A stretch of 64,000 nucleotides of DNA, taken from the NCBI RefSeq assembly GCF_002261335.1, contig NZ_NEVL01000004.1, positions 62,001 to 126,000 of the forward strand. Direction: 5' to 3'. Source of the DNA: Bordetella genomosp. 1 (lineage in GTDB: Bacteria; Pseudomonadota; Gammaproteobacteria; Burkholderiales; Burkholderiaceae_B). This document shows, piece after piece, positions 53,398-61,441 of this stretch (within the stretch, counting starts at the first letter, position 1; each line of letters opens with the position of its first letter). The notes under the pieces were generated by a model. The model was not told where the DNA came from. It saw only the letters and a list, made by a program, of their open reading frames with translations, and did no database searches. A program made the position numbers and the translations under genes.

Positions 53398-54051
53398 TCA
53401 GAGACGCGTGAGGATCTGATCGAGCGGCAGGCGCGACTTCGGCAGGTGCGCGTTGAAGTCTTCCGGGCTGTGATAGCCCAGCGAGACGATCACCGATCCG
53501 ACCAGCCCGCGCTCGCGCAGCCCCAGCGCCTGGTCGAGCGCGTCGGCATCGAACCCTTCCATCGGGCAGGCATCGATGCCGAGGGCGGCCGCCCCGAGCA
53601 GCAGCGTGCCCACCGCCAGATAGACCTGCTTCTCCATCCAGTGGGTGGCGTCGCGCAGTGCGTAGCGATGCGCATTGACGAAGTGGGCCCTGCCGCGCTG
53701 CTGCCCGGCGCGTGCCTCGGCGCTGGCGAAGCGCGCGTCGCGCTGCTCCTGGTCGAGCAACTGCTCGAGATAGGCGTCGTCGATCGCCGCCCGGGTGCAG
53801 AACACCACCACGTGCGAGGCGTTGCGGATCTTGGGCTCGTTGAAGGCGTAGAAGCCGCTGGCCCCCCGCGCGACCGCCGCCCTGCCCTCTTCGGTGCCTG
53901 CAATGAAGAAATGCCAGGGCTGGACATTGGTGGATGACGGGCTGTAGTGCAGCAGCGCCTCGATCTGCGCCACGTGCTCGGCGCTGAGCTTGCGGGCCGG
54001 ATCGAAGGATTTGGTGGTGTAGCGCTTTTGCGCGAGTTCGGCGATGTTCAT
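53398..54051 (-). CDS. NfsB-type nitroreductase / dihydropteridine reductase (217 aa)
   Basis: FMN-dependent nitroreductase of the NfsB group: AELAQKRYTTKSFDPARKLS, then LLHYSPSSTNVQPWHFFIAGT, FYAFNEPKIRNASHVVVFCT, and C-terminal GIDACPMEGFDADALDQAL and SVIVSLGYHSPEDFNAHLPKSR. Reduces nitroaromatics, quinones or pterins with NAD(P)H. Start at 54051 fits the family N-terminus; the frame to 54261 is intergenic. Confidence 0.93.
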   Translation of the reverse strand: MNIAELAQKRYTTKSFDPARKLSAEHVAQIEALLHYSPSSTNVQPWHFFIAGTEEGRAAVARGASGFYAFNEPKIRNASHVVVFCTRAAIDDAYLEQLLDQEQRDARFASAEARAGQQRGRAHFVNAHRYALRDATHWMEKQVYLAVGTLLLGAAALGIDACPMEGFDADALDQALGLRERGLVGSVIVSLGYHSPEDFNAHLPKSRLPLDQILTRL

Positions 54052-54315
54052 GTGCGGGGTCCGAAGAGGGCCAGGAGGCGCGCCGCGATCGACTGCCACG
54101 GCGCAAGAAGCCCAGTATCCGCGCGGCGTCCGGCCCGATAAACGGGAGCGCCCAAGAAACAGTCTCGCCGCGCAATTGATAATGCGCTTGTCCGGCGCCC
54201 GAGCCCGCAAGCGAAATGGCCGGGGGTCAGCGCACCGCCCCCCGGCCATTCCTGGATTCATGCACGCCGCCTGCCGCCCCGCTCGATCAGCCGGACGCCG
54301 CGGCCCCGCGTCGCG

Positions 54316-54531
54316 TCAGGGCATGCGCCGCTGCTGCTGCTTGTTCAGCCGCCGCGCCTCTTCCTCGGCATACTGCTCCTCGCCCTGCTCGTAGCTGCCC
54401 TCATACATGCAACCGCTGCGATTCCAGGTGCATTCATTGAACAAGCGGCTGCCGCCCGGCCCGCCGCAGCCCGCCAGGACCGCGCCAAACGCCAACATCG
54501 CACCGCACCGAACCAAGGTTTGAACCAGCAT
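54316..54531 (-). CDS. Small lipoprotein (71 aa)
   Basis: Lipobox VLAGCGG at about residues 18-24 after a short hydrophobic signal; the mature part is Cys-containing and acidic (NECTWNRSGCMYEGSYEQGEEQYAEEEARRLNKQQQRR). Anchored to a membrane, probably the outer one. Start at 54531 (MLVQTLV) or 54546. No partner is evident; function unknown. Confidence 0.7.
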   Translation of the reverse strand: MLVQTLVRCGAMLAFGAVLAGCGGPGGSRLFNECTWNRSGCMYEGSYEQGEEQYAEEEARRLNKQQQRRMP

Positions 54532-54637
54532 GCCACCCGCCTCCACTGAATTTGCGCCAGACCTATTTATATCAAGCGGACAAGGGGCAAACCACGTTTT
54601 GCGGCGCCGGCGTGGTTATCGATTGTTGCGGCGCGCC

Positions 54638-54964
54638 TCACCGCACGGGTTCGGGCACGGCGGGCGGATAGGCGGCATCGAGATATTCCACGATGCCCGG
54701 CAACTGCTCGGCGGACAGGGGCGCGCCGTAGGCATCCACCATCTTCCTCACCTCCGCCTGCCAGAATCCGGGCAGCATGGGCGGCTGGGTGGAGAGATAG
54801 TCCACCGAATGGCACATCATGCACGGCGCCGCGGCGTCCGCGCCTGTCGCCGCGGGCCTCAGCATGGCCGTCTCGGTGGGCAACTGGATTTCCAGCGCGC
54901 CGGCCGACGCCACCGGCAGCAGCAGCGCGAGCACGATACCGGCCCTGCGCAAAGAGAATCGCAT
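54638..54964 (-). CDS. sorB: SorB-like c-type cytochrome, sulfite dehydrogenase subunit (108 aa)
   Basis: Small periplasmic cytochrome c: signal peptide at residues 1-22, heme motif CMMCH at residues 48-52, and a downstream Met candidate ligand within PPMLPGFWQAEVRKMVDAYG. The start lies 10 bp after the sorA stop on the same strand, as in SorAB of other bacteria. It takes electrons from the molybdenum subunit when sulfite is oxidised to sulfate. Confidence 0.9.
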   Translation of the reverse strand: MRFSLRRAGIVLALLLPVASAGALEIQLPTETAMLRPAATGADAAAPCMMCHSVDYLSTQPPMLPGFWQAEVRKMVDAYGAPLSAEQLPGIVEYLDAAYPPAVPEPVR

Positions 54965-54974
54965 GGCAGCCTCC

Positions 54975-56210
54975 TCAGCTCGCGATGACGCGTACGGTCT
55001 CGACCACGTTGCGCAGATAACCGGCGCTGTTCCATGAGGGCGTCAGCGGCTGGATCTCGCCGGCGTTGCTGATCGCGCGCACCTTCAGCGTATGGATGCC
55101 GGCCCGGGTCGGCATGAAGGTGGCGCGCCACTCGCGAAACGAATAGCCGCCCAGGTCTTCGCCCAGCGTGGTGCCGAGCCAGCGCTTGCCCCCATCCACG
55201 GAGAGCCGCACCTCGCGGATGCCGTGGCCGCCGTCGAACGCGATGCCGCGCACCGGCACCGCGCGGCCGACCGCCAGCGTGTCGCCGTCGGCCAGGCTGG
55301 TAATGAAGCTGCGCACGTTGTAGCGGCCGATCGGCCGGGTGCTGTCCGGCGCCTGGCCAGGCAGGGAACACTGGCAGGCGTTGTCGGGCACGCGATAGGC
55401 CTTGGCCATCCAGAATCCCTCGAAGGGCGTGTCCCGCACGACGATGTCGGCCAGATGCTTGACCCAGTAGGTGCCGTAATGGCCCGGCACCACGAGCCGC
55501 AAGGGGTAGCCGTTGAGCATGGGGAGGTCGGCGCCGTTCATGGCATAAGCCAGCATCACCTCGCCATCGAGCGCGTGCGCCACGTCCAGCGCCTTGACGA
55601 ATTCGGGGGTGCCCGGCAGCACCGGCCGGTCCAGCCCCTCGAACGTAATCTGGCGGGCGCCCGCCCGGACGCCCGCGCGTGCCAGCACACGACTGAGCGG
55701 CACGCCGCGCCAGCGCGCATTGCCCATGGCGCCATTGGCGAGCTGCCCGCCCGCCACGCGCGGCTCGAAGAAGCCCCGGCTGTTACCCGAGCACTGGGTG
55801 ACCGCCACGAGCTCGACCGCGGCGCCGAACTCCTGCTTCAGCTCGGCCAGCGACAATTCGAGCGGACGCGCGACGTGGCCGCGCACGCGCAGGCGGTAGC
55901 GGTCAGGATCGATTGCGGTCGGCACGCCGCCCAGGTGATAGCGCACGAAGAACGCGTCGTTGGGCGTGAGCAGCCCCTCGTCGAACACCGCGAACGGGGT
56001 TTCCAGCTGCGGCGGCCGGGCGGTCAGGCGGATCAGCGGGCGCTTCTGCGGATACGCGACCAGCTCGCGCTCGCCGTTGGCAAAGGGCAGCGTGGTCGTG
56101 GCCGGCGCCGCGAGCGCCGCCAGCCCGTGGCCACCGAGACCGCCGGCCGCGCCGAGCGCAAGCGCCTGCCGCAGAAAGCGGCGCCGCCGCTCCATGTCGT
56201 TCGAGCTCAT
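54975..56210 (-). CDS. sorA: SorA-like sulfite dehydrogenase, molybdenum subunit (411 aa)
   Basis: Periplasmic sulfite:cytochrome c oxidoreductase. Tat signal MERRRRFLRQALALGAAGG; molybdopterin fold with the single Mo-ligand Cys140 in VTQCSGNSRGFFEP; C-terminal dimerisation domain (IREVRLSVDGGKRWLGTTLGEDLGGYSFREWRATF). Length is normal. Start at 56210; ATG at 56195 (MERRRR) is also possible. Detoxifies or uses sulfite, with SorB as electron acceptor. Confidence 0.93.
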   Translation of the reverse strand: MSSNDMERRRRFLRQALALGAAGGLGGHGLAALAAPATTTLPFANGERELVAYPQKRPLIRLTARPPQLETPFAVFDEGLLTPNDAFFVRYHLGGVPTAIDPDRYRLRVRGHVARPLELSLAELKQEFGAAVELVAVTQCSGNSRGFFEPRVAGGQLANGAMGNARWRGVPLSRVLARAGVRAGARQITFEGLDRPVLPGTPEFVKALDVAHALDGEVMLAYAMNGADLPMLNGYPLRLVVPGHYGTYWVKHLADIVVRDTPFEGFWMAKAYRVPDNACQCSLPGQAPDSTRPIGRYNVRSFITSLADGDTLAVGRAVPVRGIAFDGGHGIREVRLSVDGGKRWLGTTLGEDLGGYSFREWRATFMPTRAGIHTLKVRAISNAGEIQPLTPSWNSAGYLRNVVETVRVIAS

Positions 56211-56426
56211 AGGTGTTTCCTCATCGGCCCATGCGCGGCACGTCCGCGCACGAAGACGAGCACGCTAGGCCGCACCCGGCCCGAACTCAAGACACCCGGC
56301 CCGAGACTGCATCCGAATCGACAGCGCCCCGCGCGGACGGGCGCGGCCGGACTAGGACGATGACGTATCCGTCAGGCATCGAACCCGACCGCCCGTGAGT
56401 TCCGCAGCCGCTTGCCTGAACAGCCC

Positions 56427-57104
56427 CTATATCTCGGCCCATTCGCGCAGCAGATTGTGATAACACTGGCTCAGCGCCAAGGTCTGCTCGCTCTCGCCGT
56501 GGCGCGCGCGCAGGGCCTGGATCGCACGGTCGAGGTCGAACAGGATCTGGCGCCGGTCATGCTCGCGCACCATGCTCTGAATCCAGAAGAAGGCGGCCAC
56601 GCGCTCGCCGCGGGTCACGGGCGTGACGCAGTGCAAGCTGTCGGCCCGGTACAGCACCATGTCGCCCGCCGGCAGCTTCACCAGATGCTCGCCATAGGTG
56701 TCCTGCACCACCAGCTCGCCGCCGTCGTACTGTTCGGGATCGCTCAAGAACAGCGTGGCGGACAGGTCGGTGCGCAGCCACCCCGGCGACGCCGACTGGC
56801 TGCGCACCGCGCCATCGACGTGAAATCCATACGTCTCCGTGCACGCGTAGCGATTGAACTGCGGTGGCACCGTCCGCAGCGGCAACGCCGCCGCGAAGTA
56901 GGTGGGATGGCGGGCCAGGGCGCGCAGGATGGCCGCCCCCAGTTCGGCCGCCTCCGCCGACCCGTCGGGCAGCTGGCGATTGCGTTTGACCGCCGCGCCC
57001 TGGCTGCCGGCGCTGACCCGACCGTCCACCCACCGCGCCGCGTCGAGCCGCGCACGCATCCGCGCGACCTCATCGGCGCTCAGTATGTTTTGGAGATGAA
57101 TCAT
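56427..57104 (-). CDS. Fe(II)/2-oxoglutarate dioxygenase PiuC/YbiX
   Basis: 225-aa PKHD-type dioxygenase. Iron ligands: His and Asp in [12 protein letters not shown] and distal His in [20 protein letters not shown], where the Arg binds 2-oxoglutarate. Start at 57104 (MIHLQNIL) fits the family opening. It follows the TonB-dependent receptor 57150-59453 by 45 bp on the same strand, the classic YbiX-Fiu/PiuC-PiuA pair. Thought to act in iron-siderophore handling under iron limitation. Confidence 0.93.
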   Translation of the reverse strand: MIHLQNILSADEVARMRARLDAARWVDGRVSAGSQGAAVKRNRQLPDGSAEAAELGAAILRALARHPTYFAAALPLRTVPPQFNRYACTETYGFHVDGAVRSQSASPGWLRTDLSATLFLSDPEQYDGGELVVQDTYGEHLVKLPAGDMVLYRADSLHCVTPVTRGERVAAFFWIQSMVREHDRRQILFDLDRAIQALRARHGESEQTLALSQCYHNLLREWAEI

Positions 57105-57149
57105 GCCGATCCCGAGAGGGCTGGCGGCCCCGGCCGCCAGCAAGAGCCA

Positions 57150-59453
57150 TCAATAGCGAAGTTTGGCGGTCAGCAGGAACGAGCGCGGCGCACCCGGGAA
57201 GTACCGGTAGCCGCTCTTGTTGATCGAGGCCACGTATGCCGTGTCGAACAGGTTGTAGACGTTGAGCTGGAAGTCCAGGTGCTTGCTGACCGCGTAGCCG
57301 GCCATTGCGTCGAACACCCAGTAGGCCCGGGCATAATCCGGCGTGCCGATCGCGCCGTCGCGCCCGCGCTCACGCGTGCCCACATACCGCACGCCGGCGC
57401 CGATGCGAAAGCCGTGCGGCAGGCGATACTGCGTCCAGCCCGAGAAGGCATGGCGCGGGGTGTAGCCGATGTTGCGGGATCCATCGTTCGCGACGGCCGG
57501 ACCCTTGTCCACCGTCGCGTCCTGCACCGTGAAGCCGGCGTTCACCGACCAGTCGTCGGTGAGATTGCCGCTGGCGCTCAGCTCCAGGCCCTGGACGCGC
57601 TTCTCCCCATTCTGGCTGTAGGTGCCGTCGGACTCCGCCACGACCTCATTGAAGACGCGCGTTCGAAACACGGCTGCCGTCAGCAGCAAGCGGCGCTCGA
57701 GCACGTCCCATTTGGTTCCCAGTTCGACCGTCTGCGCTTTCTGTGGCGCGAAGTCCGTTCGATTGGCACTGTTGCCGGCGTGCGCCAGCTGGAAATTCGC
57801 GCCGCCCGGCGGCTGCTGCGACACCGCGAAATTCGCATAGACGTTGCCCACCGGGGTGAGGCGATACATGGCGCCCAGCTTCCAGTTCAGCAGCGTGCCC
57901 GAGATGCGCTCGTCGACGTTGGTGACCGGCGTGCCGGTCCGCAGGCCGTGGCACGCGACCGCCCCTCGGCCCGTGCCGCCGCACCCCATGGCGCTGCGAT
58001 AGGCGGTGCGATAACGATCCAGCCGCACGCCCCCGTTGATCTGCCACGCGGGCGACAGGGTGATGGTATCGAACGCGTAGAGGGCGTAGGTGTCCGTGGT
58101 GCCGCGCCCGTCCGCGCCCGTGCGCGTCCCGCGCGGCACATGGGGGCTGCTGTCCGGCTGGTACACGCTGACCGGGATGGGGTTCGGCGTCGTCCTGCCA
58201 TAGCTGACCTGCCGTTCGCGCGTGAACTCGACCCCCGCGCTCAGGTCATGCACGAGCGCGCCCGTCGATATCCGCGCCGTGAGGTTGGTCTGGTTGGAGA
58301 GCAGGCGGTTGACGAGGTCCTTCTGATTGAACATGCGTGTCATCGTCCACGACGGGCGGTCCGAATCCGGATCGATGACGAGGTTGCGCACGCCCGCCAT
58401 GAAGGAACTCACCACGTAATCCTGTTGCGTGCGCGACCAGCGCGTGATGTTGCGCACCGTGGCATCGGCGCCGATCGCGTGCTCCAGGCGCAGCGTCAGC
58501 CGATCCGTCGTGGACCGGTCCCTGTCGGAAGCCAGCCCATAGAAGTTCGTGCTGGGCGCGGGCGCTTCCTCGTCGAGAAACCGCAGCGCCCTGCCCGGGG
58601 CGCGGTAACCCGGCAGGCCCACCGTCACCACGCCGCCATCGGGCCGGTTGTCCTGCTTGACGTGCAGCACGTCGAGGTAGACGCGCGTATCGGTGCCCAG
58701 TCCCCATCCCAGCGCGGCCGCGACGCCCCAGCGCCGCTCCTCGACGCGGTCGCGCCCGGGCTTGCCCGCGTCCAGGCCCATCAGGTTCACGCGCACGGCC
58801 GAGGTCTCGCCGATGCGGCGATTCCAGTCGAGCGTCGACCGCTTGCGCCGGGCGCTGCCGATCCCCAAGGTGGCGTCGAAGCTGTCCTCCAGCCTGGGCT
58901 GCTTGCTCACCACATTGATGGAGCCGCTGGGCGCGCCTCGCCCGTAGTCCGACCCTGACGGACCCTTGATGACCTCCACCTGCTGGGTGGTGAACGTATC
59001 GCGATGCACGGTCCCGCTGTCGCGGATGCCATCGACGAAAATGCTGTTCGAGGTATTGAAGCCGCGCAGGAGGATATCGTCGCCCATGGACGTGCTGCCG
59101 TTCTCGCCGGCAAAGAAAGTGCCCGCGCCCGCCACGTTGCCGACCGCATCGCTGAGCGTCTCCGCCTGCTGATCCTGGATCAGGGTGTCGGTGATCACCT
59201 GGACGGTCTGCGTGGTGTCGACCAGCGGCTGGGTGAACTTCGGTGACTCGAGCCGCTGCGCCTTGTAGGGGCTGGCCTGGCCGCCGATCACCCTGACGGG
59301 CGCCAGCGTGTGGACGTCGGCCGGCACATCCTGCGCCTGCACGGCCGTGCCCAGCATCGCGGTTGCCAGCATCGAGACGGCCGCGCCGCCTCGCAACGGT
59401 CGGGCATCGCCTGAACGAACGGGATCCGTCTTTCGGTTCTTGATATAGGACAT
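57150..59453 (-). CDS. TonB-dependent siderophore receptor, Fiu/PiuA-like (767 aa)
   Basis: Outer-membrane receptor with signal peptide (about residues 1-40, ending AVQAQDVP), TonB box region near VRVIG, plug domain with SVNGAGVG-type TFFAGENGSTSMGDDILLRGFNTSNSIFVDGIRDSGTVHRDTF and VIKGPSGSDYGRGAPSGSINVVSKQP, and a barrel ending with terminal aromatic residue (FLLTAKLRY). The pairing with PiuC points to catecholate or monomeric catechol iron complexes. A Fur-box-like site lies 126 bp upstream. No STN domain, so it does not signal through an ECF sigma. Confidence 0.93.
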   Translation of the reverse strand: MSYIKNRKTDPVRSGDARPLRGGAAVSMLATAMLGTAVQAQDVPADVHTLAPVRVIGGQASPYKAQRLESPKFTQPLVDTTQTVQVITDTLIQDQQAETLSDAVGNVAGAGTFFAGENGSTSMGDDILLRGFNTSNSIFVDGIRDSGTVHRDTFTTQQVEVIKGPSGSDYGRGAPSGSINVVSKQPRLEDSFDATLGIGSARRKRSTLDWNRRIGETSAVRVNLMGLDAGKPGRDRVEERRWGVAAALGWGLGTDTRVYLDVLHVKQDNRPDGGVVTVGLPGYRAPGRALRFLDEEAPAPSTNFYGLASDRDRSTTDRLTLRLEHAIGADATVRNITRWSRTQQDYVVSSFMAGVRNLVIDPDSDRPSWTMTRMFNQKDLVNRLLSNQTNLTARISTGALVHDLSAGVEFTRERQVSYGRTTPNPIPVSVYQPDSSPHVPRGTRTGADGRGTTDTYALYAFDTITLSPAWQINGGVRLDRYRTAYRSAMGCGGTGRGAVACHGLRTGTPVTNVDERISGTLLNWKLGAMYRLTPVGNVYANFAVSQQPPGGANFQLAHAGNSANRTDFAPQKAQTVELGTKWDVLERRLLLTAAVFRTRVFNEVVAESDGTYSQNGEKRVQGLELSASGNLTDDWSVNAGFTVQDATVDKGPAVANDGSRNIGYTPRHAFSGWTQYRLPHGFRIGAGVRYVGTRERGRDGAIGTPDYARAYWVFDAMAGYAVSKHLDFQLNVYNLFDTAYVASINKSGYRYFPGAPRSFLLTAKLRY

Positions 59454-59578
59454 TTACGCGCCTCTTGGAGTCGGAGCGCGTCGGCGTCTCGTCACCGCGC
59501 CGCTCCCCCGATGAGGCGGCGTCATCATCCACCGCCCCGCTGCCCCGGCTGCGTCAGCATGGCTGCCGCGGCAACGAC

Positions 59579-59591
59579 AACGAGAATTATT
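59579..59591 (-). promoter_or_regulatory. Fur-box-like site upstream of the Fiu-like receptor
   Basis: On the minus strand AATAATTCTCGTT matches 11 of 13 positions of the right half of the Fur consensus (AATGATTCTCATT). It is 126 bp upstream of the receptor start, in an AT-rich patch. Confidence 0.6.
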
Positions 59592-59766
59592 ACGTTTTGC
59601 CGGTGCACCGCGAGGATAGGTGAATCGCGAGCGATATTGCGGCAGCGCGTGCCGAGATAGGACTGAAGCCCGAGCGGCCTCGTCCCCGCGCGTGGCGCAA
59701 ACAGCGTGGCCCGCCTGGGGCGGGCCACGTTGCACTACGGCGCAGGGCTCGGCCCTCGATCGGCCG

Positions 59767-60831
59767 TCAATCGGCCGACATCTTCGCGGCGCGCGCGACG
59801 CCGCCCAGGCGCTCGTATTCGCGCGCCGTGAGCGCGGCGAAGTCCGCGGCGCTGGAGGCGCGCGGCGAGAACCCGGCGGCGATCAGCTTTTCCTTCACGG
59901 CCGGATCGCCCAGCGCCTGCTGCAGCGCCGCTTCCAGACGCTGCACCACCGGCGCGGGCATGCCGGCCGGGCCATACACGCCAAACCACGGTTCGACCGC
60001 GTAACCCTTGAGCCCGGCCTCGCTCAGCGTGGGCACGTCGGGCAGGACCGGCGAGCGCTGCTCACCGGCCACGGCCAGCGCCCGCAGCTTGCCCGACTGG
60101 ATATGCGGCAGCGACGCCGGCAGGTTGTCGAACGCCACCGAGACCTGGTTGCCGATCACGTCGGTCAGCAGCGCCGCGCTGCCCTTGTACGGCACGTGCG
60201 TGAGCGTGGTGTCGCTCATCTGGCCGAACAGCACGCCCGCCAGGTGCATCGACGTGCCCGCGCCGGCGGTGGCATACGGCAGGCCGGGATGCTGCTTTGC
60301 ATACTCGATCAGCTCCGCCACGCTCTTGACCGGTAGCGCGGGGTTGACCTCCAGCACGATGGTGGAATTGCCGAGCAGGCCGATCGCGGTGAAATCGCTG
60401 CGCGGATCGAACGCCATCTTCTTGTAGATGTGCGGGTTGAGCGCGTTGGTGGAAATCGCGCCCATGCCCACCGTGTAGCCGTCGGGCGCCGCCTTCGCCA
60501 CCGCGTCCATGCCGATGTTGCCGCCCGCGCCGCCGCGATTCTCCACCACCACCGGCTGGCCCAGCGTCTGCGCCATGTGCGCGCCCACCGCGCGCGCCAC
60601 CAGGTCGGTCGTGCCGCCGGCCGAGTACGGCACGATGAAATGCACCGGCTTGGCGGGATAGGCCTGCTGCGCGCTCGCGCCGTGCGGGGCCAGTCCGGCA
60701 GCCAGTGCGGCAGCGAGCGCAGCGGCGGTTGCGGTGGCCCGCCGGGTCGCTCGCCCGTCAGCCTGCGGCAGCGAGCGCTGCCCGGGAAGGCAACCCATGA
60801 CACGCGACAAGGGTTTGCGTTGATTCGACAT
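59767..60831 (-). CDS. Bug/TctC-family periplasmic solute-binding receptor (354 aa)
   Basis: Second orphan Bug protein of the window. Family motifs VHFIVPYSAGGTTDLVARAVGAHMAQTLGQPVVVENRGGAGGNIGMDAV and THVPYKGSAALLTDVIGNQVSVAFDNLPASLPHIQSGKLRALAV. An unusually long n-region precedes the hydrophobic signal core (ATAAALAAALAAGLAPHGASAQQ); ATG at 60798 would shorten it. No TctA/B partners or enzyme genes nearby, so the ligand is unknown. It sits between two TonB-dependent receptor genes but is not obviously related to iron. Confidence 0.92.
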   Translation of the reverse strand: MSNQRKPLSRVMGCLPGQRSLPQADGRATRRATATAAALAAALAAGLAPHGASAQQAYPAKPVHFIVPYSAGGTTDLVARAVGAHMAQTLGQPVVVENRGGAGGNIGMDAVAKAAPDGYTVGMGAISTNALNPHIYKKMAFDPRSDFTAIGLLGNSTIVLEVNPALPVKSVAELIEYAKQHPGLPYATAGAGTSMHLAGVLFGQMSDTTLTHVPYKGSAALLTDVIGNQVSVAFDNLPASLPHIQSGKLRALAVAGEQRSPVLPDVPTLSEAGLKGYAVEPWFGVYGPAGMPAPVVQRLEAALQQALGDPAVKEKLIAAGFSPRASSAADFAALTAREYERLGGVARAAKMSAD

Positions 60832-61123
60832 TGCAATGGTCTCCACCAGGATTTTTATAAGACTTGTTCTGCGGGGTTTGGTCCGAAATCCGCTCATGCG
60901 GCGTCGCCCTCCCCGGCTCGAGCACTCTACTGCAGGCCATGCCCGGTCGTCACGCATCGTGTCATGCGTCGCGATTGCCCGCGCGTCGCCATGCCGTGCG
61001 TTTGCCGTGGTCCGAATGGCGGCCGGATCCGGACTTTGACGCGTGACATCGGGGCATACTCGACGGGCTTCCGGGCCTTCGCGTGCGGCACACTGCACGT
61101 ACCGCACGCTCCCGGAGCGAGAC

Positions 61124-61357
61124 ATGGAGAAAGCCTTGGACATTGCAAAGATCGAGGCCGAGATATCGAAGCTCGTCGCCGAAAGCTTGAAGCTGCACGC
61201 CGAAGGTCTGAAGCTGCACGCCGAAGACATGAAGCTGCACGCCGAAGTCGCGAAGATGACGCGCGAGCGCACCTGGTATCCCTTCGTGGTCATCACCGCG
61301 GGGCTCACGTCGACATTCGCCGCGGGCGCGGTCATCGCCAAGCTCATCTGGCCCTGA
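61124..61357 (+). CDS. Small membrane protein with three heptad repeats (77 aa)
   Basis: 77 residues. N-terminal coiled-coil-like helix with a seven-residue unit repeated three times (SLKLHAEG, LKLHAED, MKLHAEV) at about residues 23-45, then TRERTWYPFVVITAGLTSTFAAGAVIAKLIW, one membrane helix at the C-terminus. The DNA has three near-exact 21-bp copies. Start at 61124 follows GGAG. Probably forms helical bundles at the inner membrane; function unknown. Confidence 0.7.
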   Translation: MEKALDIAKIEAEISKLVAESLKLHAEGLKLHAEDMKLHAEVAKMTRERTWYPFVVITAGLTSTFAAGAVIAKLIWP

Positions 61358-61441
61358 GCGCTTCGTTGCAGGCGCTGCGCGAAGCCCCCTCGGGCCGGCC
61401 CCACACCGACCCTCGGGCACCTCGCACGGCCGCCGTACTTT

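Noticed and set aside
56412-58958. 848-codon open frame on the plus strand
   Set aside because: Antisense to the PiuC and TonB-receptor genes; the product is Arg/Ala/Val-rich with no recognisable domain.
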